Part shown: positions 1-5,631 of the stretch, in pieces
Layout of the letters: each line of letters begins with the position of its first letter
How positions within the stretch are numbered: position 1 is the first letter of the stretch
Source of the DNA: Actinomycetota bacterium
GTDB taxonomy: Bacteria > Actinomycetota > Thermoleophilia > Gaiellales > Gaiellaceae
Length of the DNA: 10,296 bases
NCBI GenBank assembly: GCA_013821525.1
Contig: JACDGR010000007.1
Coordinates: 1 to 10,296, forward strand
Direction of reading: 5' to 3'
Notes under the pieces: model-generated
Database searches by the model: none
What the model saw: the letters and a program-made list of their open reading frames with translations, nothing else
Told to the model about the DNA's origin: nothing
Translations under genes and position numbers: made by a program

Positions 1-327
1 GTACAGGTGCACGCGCCCCACGCCACCGAGAGCCAGGATCGCGCGCTCGGCGCGGCCGACGACGCCCGCGAAGCTCGAGGCAACCTCGGGCGGCATGTCC
101 TCGAACGAATCGAAGTGCGCTTTGCTCGCGATCCACACAGAACCCAGCAGGCTCCCTCCGACCGGCGGATGCAACGTCCAGTGCTCGTCCGACCAGAGCG
201 CGCGTGTCGTCGACAAGTTGCAGATCGCGCACGGTGGGCCGCCATCCTCGCCGCGGCGGGGCGGCTCGGGGATCTGTAGGTCGGGAGGCGGACGCGCGAC
301 GAGCGGTTCATCGTAGGGCAGGCTCAT
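1..327 (-). CDS. HIT-family protein (histidine-triad nucleotide hydrolase-like), 3' end off window
   Basis: The frame is open from ATG at 327 to the left edge, giving 109 residues with no stop, so the C-terminus lies outside. The N-terminal half reads like the HIT (histidine triad) superfamily: a CAIC motif near residues 33-36 (possible metal-binding pair), then ALW-DEHW, a 'GSLLGSVWIASKAHFDSFED' segment, and RAERAILALG-VGRVHLY at the edge. HIT proteins hydrolyse or transfer nucleoside monophosphates, for example from dinucleoside polyphosphates. The catalytic His-x-His-x-His triad, usually near the C-terminus, cannot be checked here. The start is supported by GAAAGGAA about 6 bases upstream and by an ATGA overlap: the ATG shares bases with the TGA stop of the TetR gene before it, implying translational coupling. 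The substrate is unknown. Assignment to HIT rests on motif resemblance only. Confidence 0.72.
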   Translation of the reverse strand, partial: MSLPYDEPLVARPPPDLQIPEPPRRGEDGGPPCAICNLSTTRALWSDEHWTLHPPVGGSLLGSVWIASKAHFDSFEDMPPEVASSFAGVVGRAERAILALGGVGRVHLY

Positions 328-938
328 GATCGTTCCTTTCGTGACGTGGAAGGACGCTGCGCCGTCGCAGCGACGCCGTGCACGACGAGCCCGACGACGC
401 GCGCAGTAGCCCGCTCGGCAGTCCATTCGTGGCGGCCACGCAGGTGCACGTACGGCCACGCGACCGAGTTGAAGAGGACGTCCGCCGCCTCGACGATGTC
501 GCCGGCTGCGGCAACCGTGCCGTCGGAAATGCCGTCACGGATGAACGCGATGAATGGGTGGAGATAGTCGGGCGGCCGCCCCGGGGCCGGCTCCTGATGA
601 AACGCCTCGTCGGTTGCGAGCAGCAGCGGCAGGTGCCGGTCGGCGAGCGCGCAGAGCGCGACGAGACCCTGTTCGAGCCGTTCGAGGCCGGTGCCCGCAG
701 AGGTGAGGATCGGGTACATCGACGCTCGAAAGTCGCGCTCGAGCTCGCCGGTGAGCGCGCCGATCAGCACCTCGAGCGTCAGGCCCTTTCGCCAGAGGGT
801 CGAGCGCGCGCGGCCCGCGACCTCCGCGACCCGCTCGAGGGTCAGGCCGTCCCAGCCTCGTTCGCGGAGCACGACGATCGTCGCCGCGCGGATCGACTCC
901 TCGACGGAAAAGAACGGCAACGGCGGGGATTCATTCAT
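324..938 (-). CDS. TetR/AcrR-family transcriptional regulator
   Basis: A 204-residue protein, the usual TetR-family length. The N-terminal DNA-binding domain covers about residues 12-60: helix 1 with EESIRAATIVVLRERGWDGL, then the helix-turn-helix LTLERVAEVAGRARSTLWR at about 32-50. The family's common 'STLYRHF-SKE' is replaced by STLWRKGLTLE, so the turn after the recognition helix is divergent. The rest is the variable helical ligand-binding and dimerisation domain, so the effector cannot be predicted. The ATG at 938 has no Shine-Dalgarno sequence; a perfect 18-bp palindrome begins at the start codon, suggesting a leaderless or near-leaderless, autorepressed transcript. The stop overlaps the HIT-protein start by four bases (ATGA), so the two are very likely one operon. 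The cupredoxin gene lies 47 bases upstream on the same strand and may be part of the regulon. Confidence 0.88.
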   Translation of the reverse strand: MNESPPLPFFSVEESIRAATIVVLRERGWDGLTLERVAEVAGRARSTLWRKGLTLEVLIGALTGELERDFRASMYPILTSAGTGLERLEQGLVALCALADRHLPLLLATDEAFHQEPAPGRPPDYLHPFIAFIRDGISDGTVAAAGDIVEAADVLFNSVAWPYVHLRGRHEWTAERATARVVGLVVHGVAATAQRPSTSRKERS

Positions 939-955
939 GCAACATCAGTGTTGCA
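938..955. promoter_or_regulatory. Perfect 18-bp palindrome, probable TetR operator
   Basis: TGCAACA-TCAG-TGTTGCA is a perfect 7-4-7 inverted repeat. It starts at the first base of the TetR start codon and extends upstream of it. Size, symmetry and position match TetR-family autoregulatory operators. A further half-site, GTTGCA, lies at 969-974. A weak promoter can be drawn on the minus strand: TTGCAA (975-970), 17 bases, then AACACT overlapping the palindrome. The palindrome is direct observation; operator function and promoter are inferred. Confidence 0.62.
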
Positions 956-985
956 CGCGGGCCCCGCCGTTGCAAGAGACCGCGG

Positions 986-1351
986 CTACTTGACGGTGAA
1001 CGTGCCGAACATCGCGCTCTTGTGGGGCTCGCAGTAGAACTTCCAGGTCCCCTTGGTGAGCTTCATCGTCACGGTCTTCGTGCCGGTGAACCCGACCGAG
1101 GTGATCGTGCGCTCGGCTCCATGCTCTTTCTCGAGCACGAAGTTGTGGATCGCAGCGCGATCCGAGACGGTGATGCGGTACGTGCCTGCGGGCAGTGCCT
1201 TGAACGAGGCCCCGGCCTTCGTCAGCTTGATCGTGAAGCCCGGCCCGACCGTTCCTTTCAGAGCGGTGGCATGGGTCTGACCCAGCGCGGTCGCGCTGGT
1301 CGACAGGGCGACGACCGCCAGCGTTGCGGCGGCGAAGAGCGTGCGGCGCAT
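986..1351 (-). CDS. Secreted cupredoxin (plastocyanin-like type 1 copper protein)
   Basis: A 121-residue protein. Residues 1 to about 24 form a signal peptide: MRR, a hydrophobic core (TLFAAATLAVVALS), then a small-residue region ending near ALGQ, so the product is exported. The mature part is a short beta-rich domain with a complete set of type 1 copper ligands in cupredoxin order: His69 (in AIHNF), Cys107 and His110 (YCEPH), and Met114 (SAMFG). Cupredoxins carry electrons or bind copper outside the membrane; the partner is not visible. ATG at 1351 is chosen because GAGAGGAGAA lies 5-6 bases upstream and the signal peptide starts there. The frame is open further upstream, but that would bury the signal peptide internally. 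It lies upstream of the TetR gene on the same strand, with no terminator between, and is divergent from the DUF1906 gene. Confidence 0.85.
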   Translation of the reverse strand: MRRTLFAAATLAVVALSTSATALGQTHATALKGTVGPGFTIKLTKAGASFKALPAGTYRITVSDRAAIHNFVLEKEHGAERTITSVGFTGTKTVTMKLTKGTWKFYCEPHKSAMFGTFTVK

Positions 1352-1457
1352 GATTCTCCTCTCTTTGCGTATTGGCATGGTCGCTGGGATACGCGCCGAC
1401 TTCGCTGACGGATTGATCTTCTCGATTTCCTCACAAGTGCAGGGCAATCTGGCCCGA

Positions 1458-3104
1458 GTGAAGGCGATGGGGGTCATCGCCGCCGTGCTCGTCGCAGCGC
1501 TCACGATCGCCATAGCCGGCGGTTCCGCGGCGCCGCAGACCGCACGCGCGGGCATCTACACGGGCTACGGCTTCGAAGCCTGCACCGCACCCTCTGTCGC
1601 GGCGTTGAAGGCATGGACGGCGTCGCCCTACCGCGCTCTCGGCATCTACATCGGTGGCACGAACCGCGCGTGCGCGGACGGGAACCTCTCCGCAACGTGG
1701 GTCGCGACAACGTTGTCGATGGGGTGGAGCCTGCTTCCGCTGTACGTCGGACTGCAGGCGCCGTGCGTTGGGCAAACGGGGCTGCAGCGGCTCTCGACCG
1801 TCGCCGCGGCGTCCGCGAGTCAGGGCCGTGCCGCTGCCGACGACGCGGGAGTGAAAGCTGTGCAGTTCGGGCTGCCGGCGGGGAGCCCGATCTACTTCGA
1901 CATGGAGGGCTACCACGCGAACGACGCGGCGTGCACCAGGGCGGTGCAGTCGTTCGTCGCTGCGTGGCACAGCGAGTTGCACGTGCTCGGTTACGTCTCC
2001 GGCGTGTACGGAAGCGCGGCGTCGACGATCAGGGATATCGCAGCCCTTGGCACTGCGAAGCCGGACAACGCGTGGATCGCGAACTGGAACGGCGTCGAGG
2101 GAGTCTTCGGCGATCCGTACGTCAGCGACAGCCTCTGGCCGAACCATCAGCGCATCCACCAGTACAAGGGCGGTCACAAGGAGACCTACGCCGGTGTCAC
2201 GATCAACATCGACTCGGACTTCGTCGATGGGGCTGTCGTCGGCGGCTCGGCCGCGCCGCCTCCTCCGCCGCCGCCAGTCGAGCCTCCGGCCGGCTCGGTC
2301 GGTTCGGGTGACGGCAAGGCGACGGCGACGTGGTCGACCGCAACGTTCACCTCGTCGGCCGTCGTCGCACTGACGCCGACGACGCAGGCGCCTGCCCCGA
2401 ATGGGTACGGCGTGCAGCTGACGGCGAGCGACTCACAGACCTCCACGCCGGTTGCCCGTTTCGCGGCACCCGTGATCGTCCACTTGTTGATGACGACCGG
2501 CGGGCTTGCGCCGTCGCTCTCAATCGACGGCGCCACCTGGAAGCCGCTCGTTCACCTCGCTTCGGCGGCCCTGCCGCCCGGTGTCGATGCGGGGTACACG
2601 ATCGACCCAGACGGCACGGTCGAGATCCAGACACTCGTGCCGGGCTTCTTCGGCCTCCTGCCGGACACGGTGCCGCCGACGCAGCCGGCTGCCACCGCCG
2701 GGCACTTCGTCCGCGGCGCCCTGGTGCTCTCGTGGGGTGCGGCGACCGACAACAGCGGCACGATCGGGCAGTACCAGCTGCTGCTCGACGGCACGCCGGT
2801 CTCGAGCCTGCCCGCGAGGACGCGCCGCGTCACGGTGCGGGCGTTCCACGCCGGCAGCCAGACCGTCTATCGGGTACGCGCGGTCGACGGTGCGGGAATC
2901 CTCGGCAAGCCGTCGCCGCCGATCGTCGTCGTGCCGACCAAGCGCCCGACCGACACGCCGCGAATCCTCCCTCGTTGGGCATGGGGCCTGCTTGCCGCAC
3001 AACACGGGCAGGGCGCCCGTCCCGCGCAGGCGCCGCACAAGCTGCCGGCGTGGTACTGGCACTGGGCTGCGTGGCGACTCGCGCCCTTCCACCTGAGGCG
3101 ATAG
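1458..3104 (+). CDS. Secreted DUF1906 glycoside-hydrolase-like protein with FN3-like module and Trp-rich tail
   Basis: A 548-residue exported protein counted from GTG 1458. Residues 1-31 are a signal peptide (MKA, then GVIAAVLVAALTIAIAGG, ending near ARA). Residues 32-262 resemble DUF1906 (Rv2525c-like, TIM-barrel glycoside-hydrolase-like): GIYTGYGFEAC, RALGIYIGG, the acidic IYFDMEGYHAND at 145-156, LGYVSGVYGS, AWIANWNG, and INIDSDFVDG near the end. Four cysteines (42, 72, 103, 159) could form disulfides. A proline run (267-273) links to a beta-rich module (about 280-403, ending FFGLLPD), then an FN3-like module (about 408-492). The tail (502-548) is rich in Trp and Pro: PRWAWGLLAAQHG and LPAWYWHWAAWRL. 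DUF1906 is associated with cell-wall roles, so an envelope function is inferred; the substrate is unknown. ATG 1467 is an equally possible start. Extension to 1341 would precede the signal peptide and overlap the divergent gene. Confidence 0.82.
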   Translation: MKAMGVIAAVLVAALTIAIAGGSAAPQTARAGIYTGYGFEACTAPSVAALKAWTASPYRALGIYIGGTNRACADGNLSATWVATTLSMGWSLLPLYVGLQAPCVGQTGLQRLSTVAAASASQGRAAADDAGVKAVQFGLPAGSPIYFDMEGYHANDAACTRAVQSFVAAWHSELHVLGYVSGVYGSAASTIRDIAALGTAKPDNAWIANWNGVEGVFGDPYVSDSLWPNHQRIHQYKGGHKETYAGVTINIDSDFVDGAVVGGSAAPPPPPPPVEPPAGSVGSGDGKATATWSTATFTSSAVVALTPTTQAPAPNGYGVQLTASDSQTSTPVARFAAPVIVHLLMTTGGLAPSLSIDGATWKPLVHLASAALPPGVDAGYTIDPDGTVEIQTLVPGFFGLLPDTVPPTQPAATAGHFVRGALVLSWGAATDNSGTIGQYQLLLDGTPVSSLPARTRRVTVRAFHAGSQTVYRVRAVDGAGILGKPSPPIVVVPTKRPTDTPRILPRWAWGLLAAQHGQGARPAQAPHKLPAWYWHWAAWRLAPFHLRR

Positions 3105-3115
3105 GCGTAAAACGA

Positions 3116-3141
3116 CGGAAGGCCCCTTGCGGGGCCCTCCG
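3116..3141. terminator. Strong hairpin between convergent genes, probable bidirectional terminator
   Basis: CGGA-A-GGCCCC-TTGC-GGGGCC-C-TCCG forms a 6-bp GC stem, one A/C mismatch and four more pairs around a 4-base loop. It begins 11 bases after the DUF1906 stop. Read on the minus strand it is followed by TCGTTTTACG, a short T-run suited to intrinsic termination of the YdeI-family transcript. On the plus strand there is no T-run. The interval from here to 3312 (about 170 bases) shows no gene that I can support. Confidence 0.65.
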
Positions 3142-3312
3142 AAGTCCCTGCGAGCTCGGTGCACTTTCGTCCACCTCGCCAACCGGCCCGCTTCGCGCTT
3201 GCGCGCGTCCTGAGTCGCTCGGCGGGGCTTCGACCTACTTGCGCTCCGCTCTTGCTGGGATCCGCAGAGTACGACGAAACGGCCACGTTCCGCAAGGGGG
3301 CGTCAGAGGAAA

Positions 3313-3897
3313 TCAGCGCACTTTGCGGGCAGCTTCGTCGACCGCCGAATAGTCGCGCGACTCGAGTGCTTTGACGATGCGGTTGATGCGCAGCGTGCGT
3401 GTGCGCCCCTCGGTGCCGTCGAGCCATGCCATCCAGCGGTCGTGTCTCGTGCGGCTGATGCGCTGGGCGCGCAGCTTGGCTTCCGGGTTGCTCTTCAGCG
3501 CCTCGCGCAGGTCGGGCGGTGTCGGCGCGGGGCGCTGCACCGTGTAGGCGCGATCCCACTCGCCGCTCGCTTTCGCGGCCTCGACCGCCGCGAGCCCCAT
3601 CGGCCTCAGCTCGCCGGCTGCTATGAGGCGCTCGCAGATCTGCTTGTTGACGAGCGACCACTTGCTGCGTGCGCGCCGCGGCGTCCACCGCTGCTTGTAG
3701 CGCTCGTCGTCGAGCGTGCTGATCAGCCCGTCGATCCAGCCGAAGCGGAGCGCGACCTCGACCGCTTCCGCCCACGCGACGGACGGCTTGCCGGTGCCCT
3801 TCTTGTAGTAGACGAGCCAGACCTCGGACTCGCTCGTGTGGTGCTCGTCGAGCCACGCAGTCCATTCGTGTGCGTTGCGGGCGGTCAGCTCAGGCAA
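3313..3897 (-). CDS. YdeI/OmpD-associated family protein
   Basis: A 194-residue protein matching the YdeI/OmpD-associated (OmdA) family in layout. The N-terminus is an ELT-x5-EWTAWLDEHHTS segment, then VWLVYYKKGTGKPSVAWAEA, the hallmark RFGWIDG at about 52-58, and a basic KQRWTPRRARSKWSLVNK block at about 68-85. The C-terminal third has the usual PPDLREAL...SNPEA and a final Arg/Lys-rich helix. Some members are reported as bacteriocin-protection proteins; the biochemical role is not settled and I assign none. The start is TTG at 3897: no ATG or GTG is available at the family's N-terminus, and this start overlaps the acyl-CoA dehydrogenase stop by 8 bases (3890-3897), so translation is probably coupled. 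Only a weak purine stretch (GGCGAG) precedes it. A hairpin about 170 bases downstream probably ends the transcript. Confidence 0.82.
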   Translation of the reverse strand: MPELTARNAHEWTAWLDEHHTSESEVWLVYYKKGTGKPSVAWAEAVEVALRFGWIDGLISTLDDERYKQRWTPRRARSKWSLVNKQICERLIAAGELRPMGLAAVEAAKASGEWDRAYTVQRPAPTPPDLREALKSNPEAKLRAQRISRTRHDRWMAWLDGTEGRTRTLRINRIVKALESRDYSAVDEAARKVR

Positions 3898-5041
3898 ATG
3901 CCGACTCGCCGGTGAGGGCGCGACCGATCAGGAGCTTCTGGATCTGGCTCGTGCCCTCGTAGAGCGTCGTCACGCGCGCATCGCGGAGGTACTTGCCGAC
4001 GGGGTACTCGTCGACGTACCCGTATCCGCCGTGCGCCTGGACGGCCGCGTTCGCGGCGCGCACGGCGGTCTCGCTCGCGAAGTACTTGGCGAAGGAGGCT
4101 TCGACGGTGTGCCGCTCGCCGCGGTCGGCGGTCGCCGCGGCGCGCCAGACGAGCAAGCGTGCGGCCTCGGTCTCGACGGCGATGTCGGCGAGCAGCTCCT
4201 GCACGAGCTGAAAGCTCGCGACGGGGCGGCCGAACTGCTTGCGCTCCTTCGTGTAAGCGACCGACGCGTCGAGGCAGCCCTGGGCGATCCCGACGCAGCC
4301 GGCGCCGAGTGAGATACGCCCGTGGTCGAGCGCCGACATCGCGACCTTGAAGCCCGCTCCGAGCTCGCCGAGCCGGTCCGCATCTGAGACGCGCACGCCG
4401 TCGAGGAAGAGCTCGGCGGTGTCCTGCGCGCGGAGGCCGAGCTTGCCCTTGATCGCTCGCGCCTCGAAGCCGGCAGCGTCCGTCGGCACGACGAAGCAGG
4501 TGATCCCGCGCGGGCCGGGCTCGCCGGTGCGCGCGAAGACGAGCGCATGCTCTGCCCACGAGCCGAGCGTGATGAAGATCTTCTGGCCGGTCAGCACCCA
4601 GTCGCCACCGTCGCGCTCGGCGCGTGTCTCGAGCCCGCCCGGATCAGAGCCGGCGCCCGGCTCGGTGAGCGCGTAACAGCCGAGCTCTGCGCCGGAGGCG
4701 AGGCCGGGCAGCAGACGCGCTTTCTGCTCGGCGGTACCCCAGCGCGCGACCGACTTCCCGTAGAGGCCGTTCGAGACCGAGACGATCCCGCGAACGTTCG
4801 AGTCCGCGCGCCCGATCTCCTCGACGACGAGGGCGTAGGAGACCATGTCGAGACCCATGCCGCCGTGCTCCTCCGGCAGCGCAGCGGTCAAGAACCCGAG
4901 CCCTGCGAGCTTGCCGACGATCGCGGGGTCGATCGCCTCGGCGCGATCCCAGGCAGCAGCGTTTGGGGCGATCTCGCTGTCGCAGAACGCGCGCGCCGTC
5001 TCCCGGATCAGCTGCTGCTCGTCGGAGAGCGTGAAATCCAC
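3890..5041 (-). CDS. Acyl-CoA dehydrogenase (FAD-dependent)
   Basis: A 383-residue protein, typical for the family. It catalyses alpha,beta-desaturation of an acyl-CoA thioester with electron transfer to FAD and then to ETF. Visible features in order: the N-terminal helical domain starting DFTLSDEQQLIRETARAFC; LGFLTAALPEEHGGMG; the FAD/substrate signature CYALTEPGAGSDPGG at about 143-157; ITLGSWAEHALVFART; the beta domain; ERKQFGRPVASFQLVQ; and the C-terminal signature QAHGGYGYVDEYPVGKYLRDARV. The catalytic base is Glu362 in LYEGTSQIQ, the position used by short-chain acyl-CoA dehydrogenases. Chain length and substrate cannot be fixed; isovaleryl, isobutyryl/branched or short-chain substrates are all possible. 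The start is GTG 5041 with GAGGATCG 8 bases before it. The YdeI-family gene overlaps its 3' end, an unusual partner that gives no pathway hint. Confidence 0.93.
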   Translation of the reverse strand: MDFTLSDEQQLIRETARAFCDSEIAPNAAAWDRAEAIDPAIVGKLAGLGFLTAALPEEHGGMGLDMVSYALVVEEIGRADSNVRGIVSVSNGLYGKSVARWGTAEQKARLLPGLASGAELGCYALTEPGAGSDPGGLETRAERDGGDWVLTGQKIFITLGSWAEHALVFARTGEPGPRGITCFVVPTDAAGFEARAIKGKLGLRAQDTAELFLDGVRVSDADRLGELGAGFKVAMSALDHGRISLGAGCVGIAQGCLDASVAYTKERKQFGRPVASFQLVQELLADIAVETEAARLLVWRAAATADRGERHTVEASFAKYFASETAVRAANAAVQAHGGYGYVDEYPVGKYLRDARVTTLYEGTSQIQKLLIGRALTGESAFA

Positions 5042-5412
5042 CGGGGCGATCCTCGCACAACCGCCCGAGTCGATCCGCGCCAGTTGGGCGTGGATCGTCC
5101 GCGTGTTTCACGGCAGCCCGAACCCAGGCTGAGCGGGTGACCGACAAAGCAGCGGCCGAACGCGGAGACCGCGAGCCATGTCCAAGGTGTACGAGCAGCC
5201 GCGAGCCGAAGCGCGAGACCGACGACGGGCATCCCACCCGCAGGACCTCGAGAATCGCATGCCCAGGGGCCTCCCGCGAGACTGTGGAAGAAAAGTCACA
5301 CCTCCGCCACAACCGATCGCGCACCCCAGAAACGGTGCCAGGCACCATTCGGGGGCACTCCCGGGACGCGTCAGGCCCGGCCGCGGCGGCTTGAGGCCTT
5401 AACCCTCCGCCT
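5042..5412. other. Intergenic region between divergent acyl-CoA dehydrogenase and thrS leader
   Basis: About 370 bases upstream of the thrS promoter. Open frames here have poor codon use and no family resemblance, and I see no tRNA-like or T-box element. The one distinct structure is the GGTGCC-A-GGCACC palindrome listed separately. A region on the minus strand near 5280-5350 may be debris of a dispersed repeat. The acyl-CoA dehydrogenase promoter presumably lies near 5050-5110, but no convincing boxes were found. Confidence 0.5.
5334..5346. repeat. GGTGCC-A-GGCACC perfect palindrome
   Basis: A 13-base perfect inverted repeat with a single central base, embedded in AAC...ATTCG. It occurs once in this window. 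I associate a GGTGCCTGGCACC core with dispersed palindromic repeats in many bacterial genomes, sometimes near REP-associated transposase genes. That link is from memory and untested here. It could also be a regulator site. Confidence 0.45.
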
Positions 5413-5442
5413 TTGGACACGCGCGGGGGGCCGCGCTACAGT
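5413..5442 (+). promoter_or_regulatory. Probable sigma70-type promoter of the thrS leader
   Basis: TTGGAC at 5413-5418 and TACAGT at 5437-5442 are separated by 18 bases. The -10 box has the conserved T-A-n-n-n-T pattern. Six bases follow before ATG at 5449, so the predicted first transcribed base is the A of that ATG, a leaderless arrangement common in Actinomycetota. The spacer contains a perfect inverted repeat GCGCGG-GGGG-CCGCGC (5421-5436), which might bind a regulator or be a composition effect. Confidence 0.55.
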
Positions 5443-5448
5443 TCTGGG

Positions 5449-5526
5449 ATGTACGCGTTCCGGACTCTGACGACGCTGACGCGCTGCCGTGCGCGGGCGA
5501 TTGTCGCCGGACCGCGCACGGCTTAA
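5449..5526 (+). CDS. Putative Thr-rich leader peptide upstream of thrS
   Basis: A 25-codon ORF (ATG 5449 to TAA 5524-5526) with no SD sequence, whose ATG falls at the predicted transcription start. The peptide contains RTLTTLTR at residues 5-12: four Thr within six residues (ACT, ACG, ACG, ACG at 5464-5481), and five Thr in all. It precedes the threonyl-tRNA synthetase gene, and a very strong hairpin (5486-5522) begins just after the Thr codons. This is the composition expected of a leader peptide that senses charged tRNA-Thr. Unlike classical attenuators, the hairpin lies inside the ORF and the stop codon comes just after it, so the mechanism may differ. Position and codons are observed; function is inferred. 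Repeated GACG/GCTG tracts in GC-rich DNA could generate the Thr run by chance. Confidence 0.45.
   Translation: MYAFRTLTTLTRCRARAIVAGPRTA
5486..5522 (+). promoter_or_regulatory. Hairpin I of thrS leader (possible attenuator stem)
   Basis: GCCGTGCGCGG (5486-5496) pairs perfectly with CCGCGCACGGC (5512-5522), 11 base pairs. Inside, GCGA (5497-5500) pairs with TCGC (5504-5507) around TTG, leaving a 4-base bulge (5508-5511). TTAATCC follows with no T-run, so if it terminates transcription it is a U-poor type. A ribosome paused on the Thr codons ending at 5481 would reach into the left arm and hinder folding. Confidence 0.55.
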
Positions 5527-5531
5527 TCCGC

Positions 5532-5577
5532 TCCGGGATCGTCGTTGGCCGCGTTGCCCGTGGCTTCGGGATCCGGA
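5532..5577 (+). promoter_or_regulatory. Hairpin II of thrS leader
   Basis: TCCGG(G)ATC (5532-5540, one bulged G) pairs with GATCCGGA (5570-5577), eight pairs. An inner stem GCCGCG (5548-5553) pairs with CGTGGC (5559-5564), including one G-U pair. A pyrimidine-rich stretch (about 5590-5617) follows, then the thrS ribosome site. It could be an antiterminator partner, a terminator, or simply a structured 5' region. Confidence 0.4.
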
Positions 5578-5617
5578 ACAGGCGACTCGTCGATCTCTTC
5601 GTTCCTGTCGTCTTCCC

Positions 5618-5625
5618 GGGGGTGA
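5618..5625 (+). promoter_or_regulatory. Ribosome binding site that favours the TTG start of thrS
   Basis: GGGGGTGA matches eight bases of the 16S anti-SD (TCACCTCC) with one G-U wobble. It ends six bases before TTG 5632. ATG 5644 would sit about 20 bases from the run of Gs and has no SD of its own. Confidence 0.55.
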
Positions 5626-5631
5626 TTACTC

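Noticed and set aside
1341..1457. Extending the DUF1906 protein to ATG 1341
   Set aside because: It would place about 39 residues before the signal peptide and run into the start of the divergent cupredoxin gene.
1352..1457. Promoters for the divergent cupredoxin and DUF1906 genes
   Set aside because: TTGATC and TTGTGA could serve as -35 boxes, but no acceptable -10 box lies at the right distance on either strand.
1352..1555. N-terminal extension of the cupredoxin to 1555
   Set aside because: The signal peptide and a strong SD both point to ATG 1351; the upstream frame overlaps the divergent gene.
3142..3312. Possible tRNA or small RNA (GGCTTCGACC looked like a T-loop)
   Set aside because: No matching acceptor, anticodon or D arms could be folded around it.
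2330..3352. 340-codon plus-strand frame overlapping the DUF1906 gene
   Set aside because: It is Arg/Ala-rich out-of-frame reading of the real gene and crosses its terminator hairpin; no domain is visible.
4644..5420. 258-codon minus-strand frame spanning the acyl-CoA dehydrogenase start and the intergenic region
   Set aside because: The frame within the dehydrogenase is a shadow, and the intergenic part shows no recognisable protein and biased Arg/Ser content.
5042..5631. T-box riboswitch upstream of thrS
   Set aside because: No AGGGTGG-n-ACCGCG-type antiterminator core or specifier-loop pattern is visible. The Thr-rich ORF with hairpins fits better.
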